This document shows, one piece after another, positions 34,042 to 42,237 of a stretch of 47,544 nt of DNA (the stretch's first letter is position 1; the number at the start of each line of letters is the position of its first letter). The DNA lies in NCBI GenBank assembly GCA_944325055.1, contig CALUYP010000024.1:1-47544 (forward strand). The letters run 5' to 3'. The position numbers and the translations under genes are program-made. The notes under the pieces are model-generated. The model did no database searches and was not told the origin of the DNA. It saw only the letters and a list, made by a program, of their open reading frames with translations. The DNA is from an uncultured Elusimicrobiales bacterium. Its GTDB lineage: Bacteria > Elusimicrobiota > Elusimicrobia > Elusimicrobiales > Elusimicrobiaceae.

Positions 34042-34656
34042 ATGAAAAGGATTTTGATTTCCGGCGTATTTTTGTTAATATTTTCTTCTTCCTTATTCTC
34101 TCAGAGTTACCGCGCGCAGGATTATTATACGAAAGAAAAACAGGATTTCAGCGGTTTGACCCGTTGGGAGATTTCTGCCGGTTTTAAAGGATCTTCCGGA
34201 CAAGTGCGTGATTTTTTTGGGCAAAATTTATCTCAAGGGGAATATGGTTTAGAGATGAGGTTTTTGTATTCGCTTACGGAGTGGTTTTCTTTCGGAGTGG
34301 AGGGGATGGTCTCTTTTCCTTTTAAACAAGATGTTTCGCTGGATGATTATAAAACGCAAAGCTTAGCCGCTTTGGTTAAACTCACTTTTACTCCGCAGTC
34401 CAGCCCCCGTGCGTATCTTTTGCTTGGGATGGGAGAAGCGTATAAAGAAGCGCAGTATTTCGATAGTTGGAAGTATACGGCGCAGGTTTCTTATTTAACG
34501 TTTGGTTGGGGGATAGAAACAGATATATCTGGCGCGTGGTTTGGCGGGTTGGAGTTGAGGGGGATATACAATTTGGATCTGCGGGAGACGGATTATTTTT
34601 CTTTTGTACGCCGTTGGGAAGGCGCGGTGCATTTGCGGACAGGAATACGCTTTTAA
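34042..34656 (+). CDS. Secreted outer-membrane beta-barrel protein, unknown function
   Basis: 204 residues. The signal peptide is MKRILISGVFLLIFSSSLFSQ. The mature protein is strand-rich with aromatic girdles (WEISAGFKGSSG, YGLEMRFLYSLTEWFSFGVEG, YLTFGWGIETDISGAWFGGLELRG) and ends HLRTGIRF, a typical terminal Phe for barrel assembly. It looks like an OmpA/OmpW-sized 8-strand barrel, but no family is certain. Its stop overlaps the stop of the convergent amidase gene by two bases, so no terminator lies between. Confidence 0.75.
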   Translation: MKRILISGVFLLIFSSSLFSQSYRAQDYYTKEKQDFSGLTRWEISAGFKGSSGQVRDFFGQNLSQGEYGLEMRFLYSLTEWFSFGVEGMVSFPFKQDVSLDDYKTQSLAALVKLTFTPQSSPRAYLLLGMGEAYKEAQYFDSWKYTAQVSYLTFGWGIETDISGAWFGGLELRGIYNLDLRETDYFSFVRRWEGAVHLRTGIRF

Positions 34657-36566
34657 TTTTTCTTACGGTTTGGAACCGCTTTTTTCCGGAAAGGTTTTTT
34701 AAATGCGTTTGGGCGGTTTTTCTCTGCTTTTTCTGGTTTTTTGACTCCATAAAAATTTAGAATTCCTTCATATAGAGCCTGTACGAAAGGAGCTCTTCCT
34801 TCGGGTGTTTTAGCCATTTCTTCTTGCTCAGGGAGAATCAAATAGGCGTTTTCAACCAAAATGCTGGGCATTTGCGGAATCCGCGGAATAAACAGAATAT
34901 CATTGGCAATCATTCCGTTATCCGCAATGGGAACAAGACGCGTAAAAGCGTCATAAACCGATTGGGCCAGTTTAAAACTGTGTGGATAATTATAATAAAC
35001 GGAATAACCCCGTTCGCGGGCAAGCGGATTAATCGTTTCCGGCAGAGCGTTGTAATGTAAGCTGATAAAAATATGTGCTTTTTCCTGAATGGCAAGCTGG
35101 TAGCGGCTTTGTAAGCTCATATGATTGTTCCCGTGGCGGGTCATAATCACGGTAGCTCCCGCTTGTTCCAGGAGCGGTTTTAAATCTTCCGCTAAGGCCA
35201 AATTCGCTTCATATTCTAAATAGCCGGTAGGCCCGATTGTTCCGTCGTACGGAACCGTACGGCGGGGGCTGTGTCCGGCATCCAGCAAAATGCGGGCTCC
35301 TTTTAAAGGAGCGTTGTCTTGGGGGGTTATGGAAGGCGGATGCATTAAATCAAGCAGCAACTTGTTTTCTTCAAAATCATAAGCGTGACCCCATAGTGAA
35401 ACTTCTTTTTTAAAATAAATTTTAAATAGGATTGTATCCTTGGCGGGCTGGGACCAAACAATATTTTCTATGACAGGACTGGTGGTATCGAAACTGTAGT
35501 TCTCAGCAAATCCGTCCGTATAATAAAGAGTCAGTTCCAAACGGTCATTAAATTCATGTACGCTGATGGGCGTTACTCGATTGCCTTCAAAAATAAGCCG
35601 GGTTTTTTCGTTAGTGGAAGAGGTGGTAAGCATGGAAATATGGTTGGGTTTGTAATCTGAAAAGAAAAGATGCTTTAGGTTGGTTTCTTCCAGCCAAGCG
35701 GACTCATCGTCGTTTAGAAAAATACGATATTGTCCGTTCATCCGTCCATTGAGGAGAACCTCTCCATAAGCGCGGTAAAAAGGATATAAATTTTCACGCG
35801 GAGTGGGAATCTTACGCAATTTAACTCCGGGCGAAAGCACTTTGGCATGAATGAAGGGATCTTCTTTATCCAGCACTTTTATTGTGGCCGGCGCGGTAAT
35901 TTTAGCGTTTGTATCATCCGGCCCGTTTTTCATTTTATAAGTAACCCGGGCCGTTTTGGGTTTTTGTTTTTCGTCGATTAAATACTTGGCGCGGTACATA
36001 CCTGGTGACGAGACGTCTTCTTTCATGAGAATATTTTTGGCATCTTGGAGTCCGGAAAGGGTAAAGGTAACTTCCGCGCCGGGTGTACCCCGAACGTAAA
36101 GGCCGACCACATCTCCTGGGAGTAGTTCTACGGGCTTTTGGGGAAAGACTTCTTCTTCGTCAAATTCTGCTTGGGCGGAAAAGTCCTTAATGTCCGCTCC
36201 CGGTACAATAATCCGCCGGACGGCGCGGACCGTTTCGTGGTTGGCGGAAGCGGTTAATATAAATTCAAATTCTCCGCTTTTCACAGGTAAAAAAGCCAAA
36301 AAGGCGCCGTTATCATATACGGGTATCTTTTCTCCGTTGATGTCTAATTCTGCCTTGCCGGGAAGATTAATTTGTCCAAACAAAAAAATATGGCTGGCTC
36401 CCCTTGCTACAGTCATTTTTTCATAGGGAAATTGGACGGTAATGGGCGCTTGGGTACCGGGTGGAATGTTTTGGGCGGGCAAATAGGGCGCGGTCGGAAT
36501 GTTTTCCCCGCGTGCCGAAACATAAAATGAGAAGAGAAAAAGCAGCAAAAAAAGGGTTCTTTTCAT
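34653..36566 (-). CDS. N-acetylmuramoyl-L-alanine amidase (Amidase_3) with large N-terminal region
   Basis: 637 residues from the ATG at 36566. The signal peptide is MKRTLFLLLFLFSFYVSARG. A long beta-rich N-terminal part (about 25-410) includes Ig-like strands, an SH3-like segment (GVKLRKIPTPRENLYPFYRAYGE) and an AMIN-like region. The catalytic Amidase_3 domain follows: GARILLDAGH, EYEANLALAEDL, VIMTRHGN, HIFISLHYNA and SILVENAY, giving the two zinc His, the zinc Glu and the catalytic Glu. The tail is Lys/Arg-rich. It splits stem peptides from glycan in septal wall. It is divergent from the Nif3 gene with only 25 nt between starts. Confidence 0.88.
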   Translation of the reverse strand: MKRTLFLLLFLFSFYVSARGENIPTAPYLPAQNIPPGTQAPITVQFPYEKMTVARGASHIFLFGQINLPGKAELDINGEKIPVYDNGAFLAFLPVKSGEFEFILTASANHETVRAVRRIIVPGADIKDFSAQAEFDEEEVFPQKPVELLPGDVVGLYVRGTPGAEVTFTLSGLQDAKNILMKEDVSSPGMYRAKYLIDEKQKPKTARVTYKMKNGPDDTNAKITAPATIKVLDKEDPFIHAKVLSPGVKLRKIPTPRENLYPFYRAYGEVLLNGRMNGQYRIFLNDDESAWLEETNLKHLFFSDYKPNHISMLTTSSTNEKTRLIFEGNRVTPISVHEFNDRLELTLYYTDGFAENYSFDTTSPVIENIVWSQPAKDTILFKIYFKKEVSLWGHAYDFEENKLLLDLMHPPSITPQDNAPLKGARILLDAGHSPRRTVPYDGTIGPTGYLEYEANLALAEDLKPLLEQAGATVIMTRHGNNHMSLQSRYQLAIQEKAHIFISLHYNALPETINPLARERGYSVYYNYPHSFKLAQSVYDAFTRLVPIADNGMIANDILFIPRIPQMPSILVENAYLILPEQEEMAKTPEGRAPFVQALYEGILNFYGVKKPEKAEKNRPNAFKKPFRKKAVPNRKKN

Positions 36567-36579
36567 TCTTATAAAATGA

Positions 36580-36591
36580 TAACATAATTCT
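36580..36591 (+). promoter_or_regulatory. Probable leaderless -10 of the nif3-M20-pilD operon
   Basis: TAACAT (36580-36585) is followed by 6 nt and the ATG. The gap between this gene and the divergent amidase is only 25 nt, so promoter elements must overlap the amidase start. Confidence 0.35.
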
Positions 36592-37344
36592 ATGGTCAAT
36601 TGCGAAGACGTAATCCATTTCTTGGATACCTATCTTAACACGGCCCAAATTCCTGATTCCAGCCGCAACGGATTACAAGTTTCCGGTACGCAGCGGGTTG
36701 GGAAAGTTGTATTTGGCGTATCCGCTTCGTTGGAATTATTTCATCAAGCCAAAGCGGCGGGTGCGGATTTAATTGTGGTCCACCACGGGCTTTTATGGGG
36801 GCAGGAACAACCCATAACCGGTATTTTTCGCGAAAGAATTGCTTTTCTATTAAAAAACAATTTAAATTTGGCAGGATACCACTTGCCGTTGGATATGCAT
36901 CCGGTAGTGGGGCACAACGCTTGTCTGATGCGTGCGATGCGGGCGGAGCGGATTGAGCCTTTTGGGGAATATCACGGATCGCTTATTGGATTTTGCGGGC
37001 GGTTGTCTTCCGTTGAGTTGGACGCGGCGGCCGCTGTATTAGAAGCTTACTGCGGCACGAAAGCGCAAGTGTTGGCGTATGGACCCAAGCAAATAGAAAA
37101 GGTGGGGGTGGTCAGCGGAGGCGCTTACAGCATGATTCCGCAGGCGATCGAAAAAAAATTGGATTTATATGTAACCGGTGCCTTGGATGAACCCGCACAG
37201 GAATGGTGCCGAGAAGGAAAGATAAATTGTATTGCTTTAGGACATTATAATTCGGAAAAACCGGGGGTATCGGCACTGATGGAACTTGTGGCCAAACGTT
37301 TTGGCGTGCCGACGGAATTTATTGATGTGCCAAACCCGCTTTAA
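36592..37344 (+). CDS. Nif3-like dinuclear metal-centre protein
   Basis: 250 residues. Metal-binding motifs of the Nif3/YbgI/YqfO family are present: VVHHGLLWG, AGYHLPLDMHP and ALGHYNSEKPG. The start region SRNGLQVSG is also typical. The length matches the simple two-domain form without the YqfO insertion. A hydrolase role is suspected but unproven for the family. TAACAT lies 6 nt before the ATG and no ribosome site is present. The M20 peptidase gene follows after 19 nt. Confidence 0.9.
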   Translation: MVNCEDVIHFLDTYLNTAQIPDSSRNGLQVSGTQRVGKVVFGVSASLELFHQAKAAGADLIVVHHGLLWGQEQPITGIFRERIAFLLKNNLNLAGYHLPLDMHPVVGHNACLMRAMRAERIEPFGEYHGSLIGFCGRLSSVELDAAAAVLEAYCGTKAQVLAYGPKQIEKVGVVSGGAYSMIPQAIEKKLDLYVTGALDEPAQEWCREGKINCIALGHYNSEKPGVSALMELVAKRFGVPTEFIDVPNPL

Positions 37345-37363
37345 ACCGCCGTACGGAGGAGAT

Positions 37364-38593
37364 ATGGAAAAAGAATTGTTTAAAAAAATAGATTCTTATA
37401 AACAAACGGTTATCGATTGGCAGACCCGTATGATGGCTTGTCCGGCGGTGTCGCCGCATAGCGGTGGAGAAGGAGAGCATGCGAAAGCGGCGTATTTGAT
37501 GTCTGTCTTGAAACAAATGAATTTTGATGAATTGTATGTAATTAACGTGAAAGATTCCAAAGCCAAAGACGGGGTGCGTCCGAATATTGTAGCGAAATAT
37601 TATGGGCAAAATAAAAAGAAAACATTATGGGTAATGGCGCATATGGATATTGTGCCGCCCGGCGATTTGGCGCTTTGGAAAACGGATCCTTTTAAAGCGG
37701 TGGTAAAAGGCGATAAAATTTACGGAAGAGGGTCGGAGGATAATCAGCAGGGATTGGTGTCCGGGCTGCTGGCTGTTAAGGCGATGATGGAGTGTAACGT
37801 ACGGCCGCCGTGCAATTATGCGCTTTTGTTTAACGCGGATGAAGAAATCGGCAGCGTATATGGGATAGATGCCATTCTTAAAAAACACGCTAAAACTTTC
37901 GGAAAAGAAGATGTTTTTTTAGTGCCTGACGGCGGTAATCCGGAAGGGACCATGGTGGAAATTGCTGAGAAAAATATGCTGTGGGTCAAGTTTACCGTTA
38001 CCGGAAAGCAAACGCACGCTTCCACCCCGCATTGCGGAATCAATGCCCACCGGGCGGCGGCTTATTTAGTGATCAAATTAGGCGATTTATATAAGAAATT
38101 TAATAAAAAAGACAAACTTTTTGCTCCCGAAAGCACCAGCACTTTCGAACCAACCAAACGTGAAGCCAACGTACCTAACATAAATACTCTTCCGGGTACG
38201 GATGTTTTTTATTTGGACTGCCGTGTACTGCCGTGTTATAAAAATGCGGATGTCTTAAAGGAGATTGCCAAAATCTCTAAAGCGGTAGAAAAGCAATGCC
38301 AAGTGAAAATTCAGTTTGAACCGGTAATGAGCGAAAGTTCTAAACCCACTCCAAAAGACGCTCCGCTGGTAAAACTGACTCAAGAAGCGGTCAAAACCGT
38401 TTATAAAAATACGCCGCGCACAATGGGCGTAGGAGGCGGTACGGTGGGAGCTTATTTGCGTAATGCGGGTTATACGGCCGTGGTGTATTCGAAATTAGAT
38501 GAGATGGCCCATCAACCCAATGAGTATTCCAGCATTAAAAATACGCTGGGAGATGCAAAAGTGTTTGCCCTGGTATCCTTACATTTTAAATAG
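37364..38593 (+). CDS. M20-family metallopeptidase (DapE/ArgE-like), cytoplasmic
   Basis: 409 residues from the ATG at 37364 with a perfect ACGGAGGAG upstream. Di-zinc ligands are in WVMAHMDIVPPG, YGRGSEDNQQG, FNADEEIGS, VPDGG and a C-terminal MAHQPNEY. The dimerisation domain includes TGKQTHASTPH. No signal peptide is present. Similar proteins are annotated as diaminopimelate-type desuccinylase or carnosinase-like dipeptidases; the substrate is not determinable here. It sits between nif3 and a pseudopilin gene. Confidence 0.9.
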   Translation: MEKELFKKIDSYKQTVIDWQTRMMACPAVSPHSGGEGEHAKAAYLMSVLKQMNFDELYVINVKDSKAKDGVRPNIVAKYYGQNKKKTLWVMAHMDIVPPGDLALWKTDPFKAVVKGDKIYGRGSEDNQQGLVSGLLAVKAMMECNVRPPCNYALLFNADEEIGSVYGIDAILKKHAKTFGKEDVFLVPDGGNPEGTMVEIAEKNMLWVKFTVTGKQTHASTPHCGINAHRAAAYLVIKLGDLYKKFNKKDKLFAPESTSTFEPTKREANVPNINTLPGTDVFYLDCRVLPCYKNADVLKEIAKISKAVEKQCQVKIQFEPVMSESSKPTPKDAPLVKLTQEAVKTVYKNTPRTMGVGGGTVGAYLRNAGYTAVVYSKLDEMAHQPNEYSSIKNTLGDAKVFALVSLHFK

Positions 38594-38601
38594 AGGTGTC
38601 T

Positions 38602-39018
38602 ATGAAAAGAGGTTTTACAGTAACAGAGATTGTAATTACGGTAGTCATTTTTGCGCTCTTGTTGGGTTTTACCGTCCCTAAATTTATTGTTTTGGTGCAT
38701 AAAGCGCAGGAAGGAAGCACGAAACACCAGTTGGTAAAAGTCAGAAGCGCCATCGCCGCCTATTACGGGGAACACCAAGGAAATTATCCAACCGATGATT
38801 TATCCAGTTTGGTTCCAACTTATATTGAAAAAATACCGCAGGCTATTATACCCGGCTATCCGCCTTCTGCCCATGTATCGGTTGGCAGTTTTGAAGAATG
38901 TTTTACCAAAACCGGCGGTTGGGCTTATGTAAATGACCCGGCGGATCCGCGTTATGGTGATTTTTTTGTCAATACCGACCAAGCGGACAGCTATGGGAAA
39001 GCGTGGAATACCCACTAA
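38602..39018 (+). CDS. GspG-like pseudopilin
   Basis: 138 residues from the ATG at 38602. The leader MKRG precedes FTVTEIVITVVIFALLLGFT, with Glu at mature position 5. The C-terminal part has AIAAYYGEHQGNYPTDDLSSL, like type II secretion/type IV pseudopilins. The prepilin peptidase gene begins 29 nt later, which would process it. No other secretion gene is adjacent. Confidence 0.85.
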   Translation: MKRGFTVTEIVITVVIFALLLGFTVPKFIVLVHKAQEGSTKHQLVKVRSAIAAYYGEHQGNYPTDDLSSLVPTYIEKIPQAIIPGYPPSAHVSVGSFEECFTKTGGWAYVNDPADPRYGDFFVNTDQADSYGKAWNTH

Positions 39019-39047
39019 TTTTCAGTTCATTTTTAGTTAGGAGAATT

Positions 39048-39830
39048 ATGCAACCTTTAATTTTATGTTTTGCGGCTGTTTTTGGTTTGTTGTTTGGCAG
39101 TTTTTTGAATGTGTGCATTTACCGTATCCCGCGTGAAAAATCCATTGTATGGCCTCCTTCTTCTTGTCCGGGCTGCGGGGCTCGTATCAAGTGGTACGAC
39201 AATATTCCGGTATTTAGTTATCTGTTTTTACTTGGCAAGTGCCGCCATTGCAAACAACCGATTTCGCTTCAGTATCCGATCATAGAAATACTAACCGGTG
39301 CATTGACCTTATTATTTGTATGGCGTTTAGGGATTAGCGTGTGGACCTTTGTTGTATTAGCGGCGGTATATGCGTTGATTATCTTGTCTGTCATTGACCT
39401 CGAGTTTATGATTATCCCGGACCGTTTCTCTTTGGGACTCATCGTGTTGGGATTATTGTTTGGATGGGCTAATCCCCATTTTTCCGGGCTTTGGTGGCAG
39501 AAAGAGTTGGCGGCGTTATTAGGAGCGGGAGTAGGATTATTTGGCGTGTTGGCGATTGCGTTATTGGGTACGTGGATGTTTAAAAAAGAGGCGATGGGCG
39601 GAGGAGACGTTAAATTGATGGGCGGCGTCGGCGCGTTGATCGGATGGGAAGGGGTAATTACGACGGTTGTATTGGCTTCCTTTTTAGGACTTGTATATGC
39701 TTTGTTTTTAATTATTTTTAAAGGCAAGAAAGGCGGCGATGCGATTCCTTTCGGACCTTTTTTAAGTGCCGGCGCGCTGATTAATTTGTTTTGTTTAATC
39801 ACGCCTTCTATGCTGGTAATTGAAATCTGA
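39048..39830 (+). CDS. pilD: Prepilin leader peptidase / N-methyltransferase
   Basis: 260 residues from the ATG at 39048 with TTAGGAGAAT upstream. The methyltransferase part has FLNVCIYRIPR, the zinc pair CPGCG and CRHCKQPI, and WYDNIPVFSYL. The peptidase aspartates are in SVIDLEFMIIPDRFS and GGGDVKLMGGVGAL (GxGD). There are several membrane helices. It cuts pilin leaders after Gly and methylates the new N-terminus. Targets include the neighbouring pseudopilin and the pilin at 33353. Confidence 0.95.
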   Translation: MQPLILCFAAVFGLLFGSFLNVCIYRIPREKSIVWPPSSCPGCGARIKWYDNIPVFSYLFLLGKCRHCKQPISLQYPIIEILTGALTLLFVWRLGISVWTFVVLAAVYALIILSVIDLEFMIIPDRFSLGLIVLGLLFGWANPHFSGLWWQKELAALLGAGVGLFGVLAIALLGTWMFKKEAMGGGDVKLMGGVGALIGWEGVITTVVLASFLGLVYALFLIIFKGKKGGDAIPFGPFLSAGALINLFCLITPSMLVIEI

Positions 39831-39857
39831 TTTCTCTTTACGAATGTTCAGAGCAAA

Positions 39858-39890
39858 ATCCCCCGATCTTATGTCCGGGGGATATTTATT
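39858..39890 (+). terminator. Terminator after pilD
   Basis: ATCCCCCG pairs with CGGGGGAT around a 10-nt loop and is followed by ATTTATTTGGTTTT. It overlaps the end of the convergent rdgB. Confidence 0.75.
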
Positions 39891-40497
39891 TGGTTTTGAG
39901 CAAGATTAGATGTTTGGCTAGTTTTTTAAAGGCTTTAGCGCGGTGGCTGATTTGGTTTTTTTCGGTTTCAGTCATTTCCGCCAATGTTTTTTTAGAATTT
40001 CCTACCAGGAAAATGGGGTCATATCCAAATCCGTTTTCGCCTTTATAACCAAATCCTATAAAGCCATCCAGTTTGCCGTCAAATATTTGCACGCGGCCTT
40101 GCGGAGTAGCCAGACAAGCTACCGTACGGAAGCTGGCGGCGCGGGCGGGCAACAATTTCCCGTCTAAAGCGGCTAAGAGCTTACGGTTATTGTCGTCGGC
40201 ATCGGCGTATTCACCGGCATAACGCGCCGTATGGACGCCCGGCGCTCCGTTTAAAGCTTGGACTTCCAGACCGGTATCGTCGGAAATGGCGGGAAGGCCT
40301 GTTTCCCGGGCTGCATAAACTGCTTTTATTTCGGCATTATCTTCTAAAGTATTTCCGGTTTCCGGCGGCAGAACAATTCCTTTAAACCCCGATAAACTCA
40401 TATATTCTATCGGCGTTCCATTTTTTAATTTTGAAGGCAAAATATGAAGCAGTTCCCTAAATTTATTTACATTGGCGGTAGCAATTAAAATTTTCAT
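39886..40497 (-). CDS. rdgB: XTP/dITP diphosphatase (Ham1/RdgB family)
   Basis: 203 residues. It begins KILIATANVNKFREL. Motifs are ETGNTLEDNAEIKA, the catalytic AISDDTGLEVQALNGAPGV, ENGFGYDPIF and ISHRAKAF. It hydrolyses non-canonical purine triphosphates and keeps them out of DNA. It starts 4 nt after the stop of the exported PepT-like gene, so the two share a transcript, though their functions are unrelated. Confidence 0.95.
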   Translation of the reverse strand: MKILIATANVNKFRELLHILPSKLKNGTPIEYMSLSGFKGIVLPPETGNTLEDNAEIKAVYAARETGLPAISDDTGLEVQALNGAPGVHTARYAGEYADADDNNRKLLAALDGKLLPARAASFRTVACLATPQGRVQIFDGKLDGFIGFGYKGENGFGYDPIFLVGNSKKTLAEMTETEKNQISHRAKAFKKLAKHLILLKTK

Positions 40498-40501
40498 GAT
40501 G

Positions 40502-41914
40502 TTAATTCCATTTTTTCGTTCTTAATGTTTCATCGATTAAATTAAACAGCACCAGATAAGAATGATACATATCTTCTTCACTGAGCCATTCGGTAAAAGC
40601 ATGCGGATTGTTTTGCCCTGTAAAGAGCGTGTATGCCCCGCGGTTTAGTTTTAACATCAGCATGGCGGCAGTGGTGCCGGCACGTTCTTTTTTAAAACGG
40701 GGCGTAAGGCCCGCTTGTTTTATGGCGTTTTCTGCTATTCTTTGTGCTTCTGGTCTTATATTCTGGGAAACGTTTTGATATTGCTTATAAACTTCCCGCT
40801 CGATTTTGACGTCAAAACGCTCACTGATTTTGTTTGCCACGCTGTCGGCGTATCCTTTCCAGGATTCAATATTTTTTTGATTGAAATCGCGCAGCCGAAA
40901 ATCCAGTTCCGCTACATTGGATTTTCCATCCACCATATTCATGTGATGTAACTCTACATAGCCTTGATCGCCGCTGCTGCGATTAGGCATCCACTCTTCT
41001 TTGGCGCATTGGGCGCCTAATTCGCAGGCCGGAGTCCAAGCATTTCGGTAGCCGTTTTGAGCCGCTTGAGATTGATGGGCATTAACGCCGTATACCCGAT
41101 AAATTACTTTTTCTGCATTGAAATTGCTCAGCGTCAATTCTCCGTCGGTTCCTCCGTCCAAATCAAAAGCGATATCCGGATTATAGGGTGTTCCTTCTAT
41201 AAATTCCGCCGCACGGCCGACGTCCTCATTGGGCGCAAAAACAATCTGGATGGGACCGTGCTTCTTAGACGGATTTTCAGCAAGAGTTTGGATGAATGTC
41301 ACTAAAATGGACACGCCCGCTTTATCATCTGCCGACAGCATAGTTGTTCCGTCAGAAGTAACGATGGTCTTTCCGATCATCTCTTTTAAATAGGGATCCG
41401 TTTCCGTACTCAGCACATGGCCATTCTGGAGTTCAATGGGTTTTCCATTATATTTCTTTATTTTTTGGGCTTTAATTCCTTTTCCGGGAATATCGGGAGT
41501 CGTATCATAATGGCAGCTGAATCCCAAAGAAAAAGCGTCCCAAGAAATATTGGAAGGAATATCTACATAAATATAGTAATGGGAAGTCAGCAGAGTAGGA
41601 AAACCAAATTGTTTGATTTCATCGTATAATTTTTCGGCGGTTTCAATTTGTTCCGGCGTAATGGGCGTGCTGTCGCTGCTTTGGCTGTCATACGTAGTAT
41701 ACTTAAGGAACCGTTCCAGCAAAGTTTGCCGGTATTTGGCGGCCATTTTGGCATTTTGCTGGGCGGTATTTTCCCGAAGAAAAGATAGGAGATAAACCGG
41801 TTTTTGTTTAGTTTCTTCTTTCCGACTGGATAAGGAAACGGCATATGAGAGAGGATAGACTGTAAATAAAAACAGAGAAGCCACAATAAGCGGTAACGCT
41901 TTTTTAAAGGTCAT
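40502..41914 (-). CDS. Exported M20 peptidase, PepT-like, with diverged active-site motifs
   Basis: 470 residues. The signal peptide is MTFKKALPLIVASLFLFTVYPLSYA, unlike ordinary cytoplasmic PepT. M20 motifs are GFSCHYDTTPD, MLSADDKAGVSI, FAPNEDVGRAAE, AFDLDGG and a terminal NNPHAFTEWL. PepT usually has DEE(I/V)G and RGGTDG; here these are NEDVG and RAGTTA, so one metal ligand is Asp and the substrate loop differs. It may cut peptides outside the inner membrane. rdgB follows after 4 nt. A 323-nt gap separates it from the second PepT-like gene. Confidence 0.85.
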   Translation of the reverse strand: MTFKKALPLIVASLFLFTVYPLSYAVSLSSRKEETKQKPVYLLSFLRENTAQQNAKMAAKYRQTLLERFLKYTTYDSQSSDSTPITPEQIETAEKLYDEIKQFGFPTLLTSHYYIYVDIPSNISWDAFSLGFSCHYDTTPDIPGKGIKAQKIKKYNGKPIELQNGHVLSTETDPYLKEMIGKTIVTSDGTTMLSADDKAGVSILVTFIQTLAENPSKKHGPIQIVFAPNEDVGRAAEFIEGTPYNPDIAFDLDGGTDGELTLSNFNAEKVIYRVYGVNAHQSQAAQNGYRNAWTPACELGAQCAKEEWMPNRSSGDQGYVELHHMNMVDGKSNVAELDFRLRDFNQKNIESWKGYADSVANKISERFDVKIEREVYKQYQNVSQNIRPEAQRIAENAIKQAGLTPRFKKERAGTTAAMLMLKLNRGAYTLFTGQNNPHAFTEWLSEEDMYHSYLVLFNLIDETLRTKKWN

Positions 41915-42179
41915 AAAAGCTCCTAGTACTAAAATTCGTTTACTTTTATTCTATGAATCTCTCCCAATCGTTCACAAGGGCCAAAGGGCCTAATTTATAT
42001 TAGGACTTTTCCCTGTGTCAAAATAGCTATGAAACGTTTCGGTTCCCTGCCCCGTGATTTTTTGTATTTTCAAATATTCTCTCCATCTGATTTTTCCTTT
42101 ATCAAGTGCTTATCAGAAAACTTATTTTCTAGGTAATAGATTTTATTTTCTGGCCCTTCTTGCGAGCGGTACTTATAAG
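41915..42179. other. Gene-free gap with a 16-nt palindrome
   Basis: No supported gene. It contains CCTAATTTATATTAGG (41989-42004; 6-bp arms, 4-nt loop) just after GGGCCAAAGGG, which could be an operator or a small hairpin upstream of the PepT-like gene. A minus-strand open frame of about 50 codons here lacks any recognisable content. Confidence 0.35.
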
Positions 42180-42210
42180 AAACCCGCTGTTGTTTGATGA
42201 CAGCGGGTTT
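42180..42210 (-). terminator. Terminator after the second exported PepT-like gene
   Basis: AAACCCGCTGT pairs with ACAGCGGGTTT (11 bp, 9-nt loop). On the minus strand it ends in a TTTCTTAT tail, 28 nt after the stop. Confidence 0.8.
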
Positions 42211-42237
42211 TAACAGAAATATCACTTTGTTAAGCGT

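Noticed and set aside
39269-39802. 177-codon minus-strand frame opposite pilD
   Set aside because: It is a mirror of the membrane-helix codons of the prepilin peptidase, Asn/Pro-rich and without a start context.
42064-42230. Minus-strand frame of about 55 codons in the gap between the two PepT-like genes
   Set aside because: It crosses a clear terminator hairpin, has no start context and shows no recognisable protein pattern.
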